Source of the DNA: JAATGA01 sp047605605
Lineage (GTDB): Bacteria > Pseudomonadota > Alphaproteobacteria > Rhodobacterales > Rhodobacteraceae
Direction: 5' to 3'
Length of the DNA: 11,087 bases
Assembly: GCA_047605605.1 (NCBI GenBank)
Contig: JASGFG010000099.1
Span: 1-11,087, forward strand
Shown here: one piece after another, positions 1 to 5,698 of the stretch
Numbering within the stretch: position 1 is the stretch's first letter
Layout: every line of letters starts with the position of its first letter
Program-made: the position numbers and the translations under genes
Notes under the pieces: generated by a model
What the model saw: the letters and a program-made list of their open reading frames with translations, nothing else
What the model was told of the DNA's origin: nothing
Database searches by the model: none

Positions 1-55
1 CCGCGAAGGCGGCCGCACCGTCGGCGCTGGCGTCGTCTCCAAAATCATCGCGTGA
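1..55 (+). CDS. tuf: Elongation factor Tu, C-terminal end (partial)
   Basis: The first bases read in frame as REGGRTVGAGVVSKIIA followed by TGA at 53-55. This is the characteristic last beta-strand of EF-Tu domain 3 (family consensus REGGRTVGAGVV plus a short tail). EF-Tu is the GTPase that delivers aminoacyl-tRNA to the ribosome. Only 17 codons are visible and the rest lies upstream of the window. The gene is followed 20 bases later by a strong intrinsic terminator, so it is the last gene of its transcription unit. The identification rests on a short but very conserved motif. Which tuf copy this is cannot be told from here. Confidence 0.93.
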   Translation, partial: REGGRTVGAGVVSKIIA

Positions 56-75
56 CAGGTTTCCGATCGTGATCG

Positions 76-108
76 AAAGGGCCGCCTTCGGGCGGCCCTT
101 TTGCTTTT
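76..108 (+). terminator. Intrinsic terminator of tuf
   Basis: A perfect 11-bp stem (arms 76-86 and 91-101, AAAGGGCCGCC/GGCGGCCCTTT) closes a UUCG tetraloop (87-90). It is followed by a T-rich tract, TTTTGCTTTT. This is a canonical rho-independent terminator about 20 bases after the tuf stop codon. The A-run on the 5' side would also give a short U-run in the opposite direction, but no minus-strand gene ends here. Confidence 0.93.
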
Positions 109-146
109 CCGGCTGCAAATTTTTCTCTGCCCGCGGCAAAGCGGCC

Positions 147-152
147 TATACT
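147..152 (+). promoter_or_regulatory. Possible -10 element for the CHAP-like gene
   Basis: TATACT matches the sigma-70 -10 consensus at five of six positions and lies 45 bases before the ATG at 197, after the tuf terminator. No good -35 hexamer is seen 16-18 bases upstream (the region reads TTCTCTG). The site is therefore a weak call. The gene does need its own promoter, because the tuf terminator isolates it from the transcript upstream. Confidence 0.28.
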
Positions 153-196
153 GGCCGTGATTTTCCGGTCCCGCTTTCCTGAACAGAGGTTTTTCG

Positions 197-748
197 ATGC
201 CCTATGATGCCAACAATGCCGTTGCCTTTGCGCGCAGGCCCACGGGCCGCTATCGCGATGGCGAATGCTGGACGCTGATCGAGGATGCGGTGACGGGGAA
301 TGGCGGCCGGTCCTCGCGCGGGTTGACGCCGAACTTTTCGCCGAGCGCCTCCTATGTCTGGGGCACTGCCATCGCCATCAACGCGCTTCAGGCGGGGGAT
401 GTGCTGCAATTCAGCCATTACCGCTGGACGCGTTCGGTCACGGTCGACGTGACCAATCCCGATGGCAGCGGCAGCACCGATACGCAGGACCATGCCGAGG
501 TGCGGGGCGATCCGCAACATACGGCCATGGTGGTGCGGGTCGTCTCTGCGGGGATCGTGGAGGTGGTCGAACAGAACATCCCCCGCGTGACGGGTCCGGT
601 GCAGGTGGTCCAGCTTGTGCTGACCGCGCCCGCGACGCGGACCGAAACGACCCGCAGCCCCAACGGCTCCGGCCAGACCGTGACCGTCACCACCACGACG
701 GATACGGTCAGCAATCCGCCCCGGTGTTATCGCCCGATCAGCGCCTGA
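197..748 (+). CDS. CHAP/NlpC-P60-like predicted cysteine hydrolase
   Basis: A 183-residue protein with the layout of a papain-fold (CHAP or NlpC/P60-like) amidase or peptidase. A Cys sits at the start of a helix in GECWTLIEDA (Cys24). The family-typical GDVLQF strand follows at residues 67-72. His108 lies in QHTAMVV, and a third polar residue falls within VEQN (Glu125/Asn127). These positions fit a Cys-His-polar triad, by inference from the pattern. No signal peptide or membrane segment is visible, so it is probably cytoplasmic unless exported by another route, and the substrate is unknown. The C-terminal part (about 147-171) is rich in Thr and Ser. The ATG is supported by AGAGG at 185-189, seven bases upstream. 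The gene stands alone between the tuf terminator and a convergent operon. I do not recognise a named gene. The domain class is likely, the activity unproven. Confidence 0.72.
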   Translation: MPYDANNAVAFARRPTGRYRDGECWTLIEDAVTGNGGRSSRGLTPNFSPSASYVWGTAIAINALQAGDVLQFSHYRWTRSVTVDVTNPDGSGSTDTQDHAEVRGDPQHTAMVVRVVSAGIVEVVEQNIPRVTGPVQVVQLVLTAPATRTETTRSPNGSGQTVTVTTTTDTVSNPPRCYRPISA

Positions 749-879
749 GGCTCGGGTGGAGCGCCGGCGTGGATCACGGCGCGGGCGCCCGCCGCGCGGG
801 GGCAGCCGCTTTCCGGCCCGAAAGGGGGGCAGGCGGCGGTCGGGCAGGGGCCATGCGGCGCGCGGCGCAGAAGGACCGC
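749..879. other. Short GC-rich spacer between convergent genes
   Basis: 131 bases separate the stop of the CHAP-like gene from the stop of the OmpA-like gene. The stretch is extremely GC-rich and includes a 12-base perfect palindrome GCGGGCGCCCGC at 781-792. I see no stem followed by a T-run on either strand, so no intrinsic terminator can be called for either gene. Confidence 0.5.
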
Positions 880-2472
880 CTAGCGTTCGGTCAGCTTCAA
901 CTCGATCCTGCGGTTCTGGGCGCGCGCCTCGGGGGTGTCGCCTTCGGCCACGGGGCGGTATTCGCCAAAGCCGGTGGCGGCCAGCCGGTTGGGCGGAAAG
1001 CCCAGATCATCCTGCATGTAGCGCACGACGGAAAGCGCGCGGGCGCTGGACAGCTGCCAGTTGTCCTTGAACTCGCCCAGACCCGAAAGCGGCACGTTGT
1101 CGGTATGGCCGTCGACCCGGATGATCCAGTCAATCCCCGGCGGAATGTCGGCCGCGATTTCGTTCAGCGTCTGCACCACCCCGGCGATCTGCGCCTTGCC
1201 CTCGGGCAGCAGATCGGCCGCACCCGGCGCGAACAGCACCTCGGAGGAAAAGACGAAGCGGTCGCCCACCACGCGCACGCCTTCGCGCCCGGCCAGAAGC
1301 TGCGACAGCTGGCCGAAGAATTCCGACCGGAAGCGTTCCAGATCCTGCTTTTCCGCCTCCAGCCGCTTGCGCTCGGCCTCTTCCATCTCGGCGCGTTTCT
1401 TCTGTTCGGACGCCACCTGCGCCAGCGCCGCGTTCAGCTGGGTGCCCAGCGAATCGATCTGCACCTTTGCCTCGGCATCCTTGGCGGATGAGGCGTCCAG
1501 CACGCCCTGCAAGGTGCCCAGCTGGCTGCGCAGGGCCGCGATCTGCTGGTTCAGCAGCGCCAGCTTCTTCGCCGAATCGACCAGTTCCCTGTCCTTCTGG
1601 CTCAGCACCGAGCGGGCGGCGTCCAGAAGCCCGGCGGTCTCCTGGCCCTTGTTCGCGGCATCGGCGCGCGCGGCATCGGCGGCGGCCAGAAGGGTCAGCG
1701 TCTCTTCGGCCTTCCTGCGCTGTTCCTCCAGCGCGAGGGTCATGGCGGTCAGTTCCGTGTCCGAGGATCTGAGCTTGTCCTGAAGGGCCGCAAGGGCCGC
1801 CTGATCGGCCAGCCGGGCCTTTTCCTCGTCCGAAAGCCGGGCCTGCGCGGTATCCAGTTGCCCCTGCACGGCGGCAAGGTTGCTGTCGCGATCGGCGGCC
1901 TGCGTCTTCAGATCGGCGATCAATGCCTCCAGCGCCTCGCGCCGGGCGGCGGCAAGCCGGGCGGCCTCGGCCCCGGCGTCGATCTCGCTCCGCGCCTTGG
2001 CCAGGGCCAGATCCAGCGCCTCCTTGTCGGTGATCAGCTTTTTCTGCGCGGCGTCAAGCGCGGCGACCGAGGCGGTCAGTTCCGTCACCTGCCCGCGGGC
2101 GGAATCGCGTTCGGCCAGCAGGCTGGCGACCTGCGCCTCGAAACTGGCGAGGCGGGCATTGGCGGCATCGAGCTGGCCTTGCCGTGCGGCCAGCTGGCCG
2201 GTCAGGTCGGCGATCTGACCCTCCTGCTGCTGGCCCGCGGCCGTCAGGTCGGCGGTCTTCTTCTGCTCCAGTCCCAGGGCATCGGCCAGACCGGCGATCT
2301 GCTGGTTCAGGGCCGACAATTCATTGGTCTTGGAGGTGACTTCATCGCGCAGGACCGATTGCATGACGGTAAAGATCGTCAGGATGAAGATCATCACCAT
2401 CAGCAGCGTCGTCACGGCATCGACGAAGCCCGGCCAGATCATCGAACTGTCGCGGCGGCGGCCCAGTGCCAT
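880..2472 (-). CDS. OmpA/MotB-like peptidoglycan-binding protein with a very long coiled coil
   Basis: A 530-residue protein built like a stator B subunit. It has a short cytoplasmic N-terminus, one membrane helix (about 12-38, WPGFVDAVTTLLMVMIFILT) with an acidic Asp18 at its start where MotB carries its proton-binding Asp, a coiled coil (about 42-390), and a C-terminal OmpA-like peptidoglycan-binding domain (about 396-530). The OmpA domain shows GHTDN at 455-459, NWQLSSARA from 471 and NRRIEL from 520. No proline occurs between residues 15 and 415, consistent with an uninterrupted helix. The ATG lies one base after the TGA of the MotA-like gene, so the two are translationally coupled and surely form one complex. 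By family analogy it anchors a proton-driven inner-membrane channel to the cell wall. It is not flagellar MotB: no flagellar gene is near, and the coil is far longer. The cellular role is unknown to me. Confidence 0.88.
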   Translation of the reverse strand: MALGRRRDSSMIWPGFVDAVTTLLMVMIFILTIFTVMQSVLRDEVTSKTNELSALNQQIAGLADALGLEQKKTADLTAAGQQQEGQIADLTGQLAARQGQLDAANARLASFEAQVASLLAERDSARGQVTELTASVAALDAAQKKLITDKEALDLALAKARSEIDAGAEAARLAAARREALEALIADLKTQAADRDSNLAAVQGQLDTAQARLSDEEKARLADQAALAALQDKLRSSDTELTAMTLALEEQRRKAEETLTLLAAADAARADAANKGQETAGLLDAARSVLSQKDRELVDSAKKLALLNQQIAALRSQLGTLQGVLDASSAKDAEAKVQIDSLGTQLNAALAQVASEQKKRAEMEEAERKRLEAEKQDLERFRSEFFGQLSQLLAGREGVRVVGDRFVFSSEVLFAPGAADLLPEGKAQIAGVVQTLNEIAADIPPGIDWIIRVDGHTDNVPLSGLGEFKDNWQLSSARALSVVRYMQDDLGFPPNRLAATGFGEYRPVAEGDTPEARAQNRRIELKLTER

Positions 2473-2473
2473 G

Positions 2474-3631
2474 TCAGCCGCGCCCCACGGTGCCGCGCGA
2501 CAACTGGCGCAGCGCCGCCGTCAGGGTGGACAGATCCGCCCGGATGTCGGCCGTCGATTCCTGCCGGCCGGCCGAAAGCTCTTCGAGGATCCGCAAAAGC
2601 TGAACGTCGATCGACCGCAGGCGCATCCGGCTTTCGGCATCGGACTGGATGCCACCCTCGGCATCGGTCAGGGCGCGGATCAGATGGTCCTGCCCCTCGG
2701 CAATCCGGGCGAGAGAGGCGGCCTGACCGCTTTCGGCCTGCATATGCGCGGCCAGCCGGTTCACCGCCTCGGCCAGGTCGGCCACGCGGGCATCGGCCTC
2801 GGCGCGGGTCGCCTCGGCCTGCGCGACCAGCGTTTGCAGCGTTTCCATCTGCCCGGCCAGATTGTCGAAGACGGCGGCCATGGCATCCTGCGCGCCGCCC
2901 TCGCCCTCGCCCATGCCGACGCGTGTGAAAGAGGACAGCCACTCCTCAAGCTCGCGGTAGAAACGGTTCTGGCCATGGCCGGCGAAAAGTTCCAGAAGGC
3001 CGACGACCAGCGATCCGGCAAGGCCCAGAAGCGACGAGGAAAAGGCCGTGCCCATGCCACCCAGCTGGCTTTCCAGCCCGCCCATCAGCTTGCCGAACAC
3101 CTCCATCCCGCTTTCGCCTTCTTTCGGGGCAAGCGAGCGGATGGTGTCGACCACCGCCGGCACCGTGGTCGCAAGGCCATAGAAGGTGCCCAGAAGGCCA
3201 AGGAAAACCAGAAGGTTGGTCAGATAGCGGGTGATGTCCCGCGCCTCTTCGATGCGGGTCTCGACGGATTCAAGGATCGAGCGCGAGGAAGACGAGGAAA
3301 TCCCGAGCCGCGCCCCGCGCGACCTCAGCTGCGCCGCCAGTGGCGCCAGAAGCCGCGGCGCGCCCTGGTCGGCCTCGCCCCGGGCAAAGCGTTCGATCCA
3401 GCTGACCGACTGGATCAGCGTCATCACCTGCCAGAAGCAGGTCAGCACGCCCAGCAGGAACACCCCGACGATAAAGCCGTTCAGCAGCGGGTTGACCCGC
3501 AGCACCCCGGCCACCTGATTGTGGATCAGCCAGGCCCCGGTCCCGACCAGCCCGCAAGCCACCAGCATCGCCACGATCTGCCGGATCGGCTGGCTGAAAT
3601 GGGCTTCCACCCGTTGACGCGGTTCCCTCAC
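2474..3631 (-). CDS. MotA/TolQ/ExbB-family proton channel protein
   Basis: A 385-residue inner-membrane protein with four predicted membrane helices (about 18-36, 49-71, 137-163, 193-217). The last two carry the MotA/TolQ signature: LLVFLGLLGTFYGLATTV at 140-157 and GMGTAFSSSLLGLAGSL at 192-208. These Thr-, Ser- and Gly-rich segments line the proton path in the family. A soluble, largely helical tail of about 165 residues follows (coiled coil, around 250-375). The start is a GTG at 3631, chosen because AAGAAGGGG (3639-3647) lies seven bases upstream and a promoter lies just beyond. The frame stays open far upstream only because high GC suppresses stop codons. It is the first gene of a two-gene operon with the OmpA/MotB-like partner and presumably forms a 5:2 channel with it, as MotAB, ExbBD and ZorAB do. 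The function driven by the proton flow is unknown. Confidence 0.88.
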   Translation of the reverse strand: MREPRQRVEAHFSQPIRQIVAMLVACGLVGTGAWLIHNQVAGVLRVNPLLNGFIVGVFLLGVLTCFWQVMTLIQSVSWIERFARGEADQGAPRLLAPLAAQLRSRGARLGISSSSSRSILESVETRIEEARDITRYLTNLLVFLGLLGTFYGLATTVPAVVDTIRSLAPKEGESGMEVFGKLMGGLESQLGGMGTAFSSSLLGLAGSLVVGLLELFAGHGQNRFYRELEEWLSSFTRVGMGEGEGGAQDAMAAVFDNLAGQMETLQTLVAQAEATRAEADARVADLAEAVNRLAAHMQAESGQAASLARIAEGQDHLIRALTDAEGGIQSDAESRMRLRSIDVQLLRILEELSAGRQESTADIRADLSTLTAALRQLSRGTVGRG

Positions 3632-3638
3632 CCGATAG

Positions 3639-3647
3639 CCCCTTCTT
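3639..3647 (-). promoter_or_regulatory. RBS fixing the GTG start of the MotA-like gene
   Basis: On the minus strand AAGAAGGGG lies seven bases before GTG at 3631. The first in-frame ATG codes for residue 22, inside the first membrane helix, so the GTG is the better start. Confidence 0.7.
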
Positions 3648-3660
3648 GCCCTTGGCCGCG

Positions 3661-3688
3661 ACAATAGCAGGCAGGACGGGTCTGCCAA
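3661..3688 (-). promoter_or_regulatory. Sigma-70-type promoter of the MotA-like/OmpA-like operon
   Basis: On the minus strand TTGGCA (3688-3683, five of six matches to -35) is separated by 16 bases from TATTGT (3666-3661, four of six matches to -10). The -10 is preceded by an extended-minus-10 TGC. The start of transcription would fall near 3654, giving a short leader of about 23 bases that holds the RBS of the GTG start at 3631. The agreement between promoter and start supports both calls. Confidence 0.55.
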
Positions 3689-3738
3689 GCACCCAAGGGC
3701 AGGGGAGGGCGCGGAAAGTGCGGTGCCCCTGGCCGGCC

Positions 3739-3799
3739 CCGGAGGGGTTTTGCACCCCTCCGGTCCTCCCCGCAGGGTATTTGGGCCAAGATGAAGGGG
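3739..3799. repeat. Rhodobacterales-type intergenic repeat: GC hairpin plus conserved tail
   Basis: A perfect 9-bp stem CCGGAGGGG/CCCCTCCGG (3739-3747 and 3755-3763, 7-base loop) is followed by a CCTCCCCGCAGGG stretch and then TATTTGGGCCAAGATGAA (3778-3795). The second part closely resembles an extragenic repeat (core close to GGTATTTTTGGCCAAGATGAAG) that I recall as abundant in Rhodobacter, Paracoccus and Roseobacter-group genomes. It lies between the 5' end of the MotA-like operon and the 3' end of the ChaC gene. It might act as a terminator or mRNA end for ChaC, but there is no clean U-run directly after the stem in that direction. Only one copy is in this window, so repetitiveness is from memory. 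Confidence 0.5.
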
Positions 3800-3849
3800 C
3801 GAGGGGAGGGGGGCGGAAAGCAGCGGCGGGCTGGTGGTCGGCGGATGGG

Positions 3850-4386
3850 TCAGGGGGCGATTTCGTTCACCCTTGCCACCAGCCAGCCAAGATCGGGGTC
3901 GGCGATGCCGAGGCTTTCCAGATGGCTGGCGGTGGCGAAAAGGTAGTCGCGGTTCGGACCGTTGTCGCCTGCGGAGGCGGCGATGATGCGGGCCTGATCC
4001 TCGAGGGCGAGCCCGCCGCGATACTGGCAATGGTCGCGGTTGATCACATAGGTCACAGCGGTTTCGCGACGGCCGTCCGTCAGGTGGACGGGCAGGCGAT
4101 CCTCCAGATAGGCCGAGGAGATCAGTTCGCGCTCGCGCAGGTAGTCCAGCGTTTCGGCCGCGGTTTCGGCGGGAATGCGGAAGGCGACGCCCAGGCAGGC
4201 GCTGCCCGGCGCGCGGTCCAGCGCCAGCACCAGCCCCGGCGCCTGCGGCGTGCCGCGATAGTGGATCGAATCCATGCAGAAGCTGCGGTGCCAGCCGTCC
4301 AGCCGCGCCACCACCCGTTCGGCAAAGGCAAAGCCCGGATTCCAGATCAGCGAGCCATAGCCGAAGACCCAGAGCGCATCCGTCAT
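3850..4386 (-). CDS. ChaC-type gamma-glutamylcyclotransferase
   Basis: A 178-residue protein of the ChaC branch of the gamma-glutamylcyclotransferase fold. ChaC enzymes cleave glutathione to 5-oxoproline and Cys-Gly in the cytoplasm. The nucleotide-like loop signature VFGYGSLIWNPGF is at residues 7-19. GWHRSFCMDS at 31-40 is the ChaC-typical GWxRxFC. YLRERE at 82-87 places the catalytic glutamate at Glu87. The length matches bacterial ChaC proteins. The start at 4386 is fixed by a near-perfect Shine-Dalgarno AAAGGAGG (4395-4402), eight bases upstream. It diverges from the DUF2125 gene, with only 61 bases between the start codons, so the two promoters must lie close together or overlap the genes. 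No cation-transport genes are nearby, so the old name 'cation transport protein' has no support here. Confidence 0.93.
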   Translation of the reverse strand: MTDALWVFGYGSLIWNPGFAFAERVVARLDGWHRSFCMDSIHYRGTPQAPGLVLALDRAPGSACLGVAFRIPAETAAETLDYLRERELISSAYLEDRLPVHLTDGRRETAVTYVINRDHCQYRGGLALEDQARIIAASAGDNGPNRDYLFATASHLESLGIADPDLGWLVARVNEIAP

Positions 4387-4394
4387 TCGCTGGC

Positions 4395-4402
4395 CCTCCT
4401 TT
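4395..4402 (-). promoter_or_regulatory. Strong RBS deciding the ChaC start
   Basis: AAAGGAGG on the minus strand, eight bases before ATG at 4386, is almost fully complementary to the 16S anti-Shine-Dalgarno. It excludes the longer in-frame extension reaching to about 4668, which would run antisense through the DUF2125 gene. Confidence 0.85.
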
Positions 4403-4447
4403 GCCCCGATCTGTAAACGGGGGAGGCGGGCAGGGAAAGGGTGTGCG

Positions 4448-5428
4448 ATGCGGTGGCTGACGGGGCTGGTGGTGGCGGTCTTTGTCCTGTGGGGGGGATA
4501 CTGGGTCGTCGGATCGACCGCGATGGAACGGGCGGCGACCCGCTGGTTCGCGGATGCCCCGGCGCGCGGGCTGGTGGCGGAAAACACCGGACTGGCGGTG
4601 CATGGCTTTCCCAGCCGGTTTGACCTGACGGTCGAAGGGGTGCGGATCGGCGATCCCGCCCGCGGCATCGAATGGCAGGCGCCCTTTGCGCAGGTGCTGA
4701 TGCTGTCCTATCAGCCGTGGCACATGATCCTGGCCCTGCCGGACGAACAGGTCCTGACCCTGCCGCAGGGGCGGTTCGGCATAAGGTCCGACCGGATGAG
4801 GGGCAGCCTTGTCGTCGTGCCGGGGCCGGCCCTGGCACTGGACCGGATGCGGGGCGAGGGGATGGCGGTGCATGTCGCCCTGCCCGACGGGCAGACGCTG
4901 CAGGCCGATACGGTGAATGTCGCGACCGAGCGGGATCCCGCGCAGGACAATGCCCATCGGATCGGGGTGGAGGTGGCGAACCTGCTGCTGCCCGCCGGGG
5001 TGGCGGCGCGGACGGGTCTGCCGGCGGCGGTGTCCGATCTGCATCTGGACGCGGTGGCGCGTTTCACCGCGCCCATCGACCGCCACCTGCGCGAGACGCG
5101 GCCAGAGATCGCCGCGCTGGCGGTGCGGGATGCGCGGCTGGTCTGGGGCGAGGTGACGGTCGCGGCCAGCGGCGATCTGGTGGCCGATGCGTCGGGCTTT
5201 GCCGAGGGGCGGCTGGTGGTGCGGGTCAGGAACTGGCGCACCGCTCTGACGGCGGCGCAGACGGCGGGGCTGATCCCGGAAAACCTGGCGCGCACGCTGG
5301 AGCGGGGGTTGCAGGTGATGGCCGTGACCGGCGGCAATCCGGACGAATTGTCGGTGCCGCTGGATTTTGCGCAGGGTGCGGCGCGGCTGGGGCCGATCCC
5401 GCTGGGAGCCGCGCCGCGTCTGCGGTAG
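4448..5428 (+). CDS. DUF2125 domain protein, membrane-anchored or secreted
   Basis: A 326-residue protein with an N-terminal hydrophobic segment (about 4-22, LTGLVVAVFVLWGGYWVVG) that acts as a signal anchor or uncleaved signal peptide. A long beta-rich body follows with repeated short strands (HGFPSRFDLTVEGVRI, FAQVLMLSYQPWHMILAL, QVLTLPQG). This pattern, notably GFPSRFDLT followed by PFAQVL and YQPWH, matches the DUF2125 family of alphaproteobacteria, whose function is unknown. Its AsmA- or LptC-like layered strands suggest a periplasmic beta structure, which is inference only. The ATG is preceded by AGGGAAAGGG (4432-4441), six bases away. It diverges from ChaC and is convergent with the extensin operon. 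No partner gene is apparent. Confidence 0.85.
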   Translation: MRWLTGLVVAVFVLWGGYWVVGSTAMERAATRWFADAPARGLVAENTGLAVHGFPSRFDLTVEGVRIGDPARGIEWQAPFAQVLMLSYQPWHMILALPDEQVLTLPQGRFGIRSDRMRGSLVVVPGPALALDRMRGEGMAVHVALPDGQTLQADTVNVATERDPAQDNAHRIGVEVANLLLPAGVAARTGLPAAVSDLHLDAVARFTAPIDRHLRETRPEIAALAVRDARLVWGEVTVAASGDLVADASGFAEGRLVVRVRNWRTALTAAQTAGLIPENLARTLERGLQVMAVTGGNPDELSVPLDFAQGAARLGPIPLGAAPRLR

Positions 5429-5698
5429 GGGGCGCACCGCCGGGAAAGGGGCGAGGCGACATCCTGATCACCGCGGATGACCGCTGCCAGGGCCGCAATG
5501 CCGGGAAAGGCGAGGGGGATGCCTTGCCTTTGCCGCGGGGGGGATGGATCGCAGGGACGGGACAGCGCCCGAAAAGCGCCGGCCATGGTCCTGAACGACG
5601 GCTTTTGCCGACTGTCCCGGCGCAGGGTCTGCCCGTGCGACCCGCATGGCCGGGATGGGTTTGCCTTTTCCACCCTGACCTTGGGCACATCGGCCTGA
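5429..5698. other. 270-base gap with no convincing gene; possible folded region
   Basis: This lies between the convergent ends of the DUF2125 gene and the extensin operon. A 73-codon plus-strand frame (5477-5698) is open, but its translation is Arg-, Gly- and Cys-rich without any recognisable motif and it has no clear RBS. An 8-bp inverted repeat CGGGACAG/CTGTCCCG (5558-5565 and 5612-5619) encloses smaller stems (GCGC at 5565-5568 and 5576-5579; CGGC-TTTT-GCCG at 5599-5610). No T-run follows in either direction, so it is not a clear terminator. Confidence 0.4.

Noticed and set aside
781..792. 12-base perfect palindrome GCGGGCGCCCGC
   Set aside because: It has no loop for a hairpin and no T-run. 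In sequence this GC-rich, such palindromes are expected by chance.
880..3631. A Zorya-type anti-phage system, suggested by the ZorA/ZorB-like pair
   Set aside because: ZorC, ZorD or ZorE partners are absent on both sides. The neighbours are housekeeping genes, and the pair resembles a conserved Rhodobacterales operon. Only the stator-like architecture is shared.
265..3667. Long plus-strand frames opposite the OmpA-like and MotA-like genes
   Set aside because: They are frame shadows of Ala/Leu/Gln-rich coiled-coil coding DNA. No recognisable domains, and the minus-strand proteins are clear family members.
3632..5437. A 987-codon minus-strand frame continuing upstream of the MotA-like gene
   Set aside because: Beyond 3631 its translation is Pro/Arg-rich without motifs. 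It runs antisense to or out of frame with the ChaC and DUF2125 genes. A promoter and RBS place the start at 3631.
5477..5698. A 73-codon plus-strand frame in the gap before the extensin gene
   Set aside because: No good RBS, an unusual Cys/Arg/Gly-rich composition and no motif I recognise. High GC alone can keep such a frame open.
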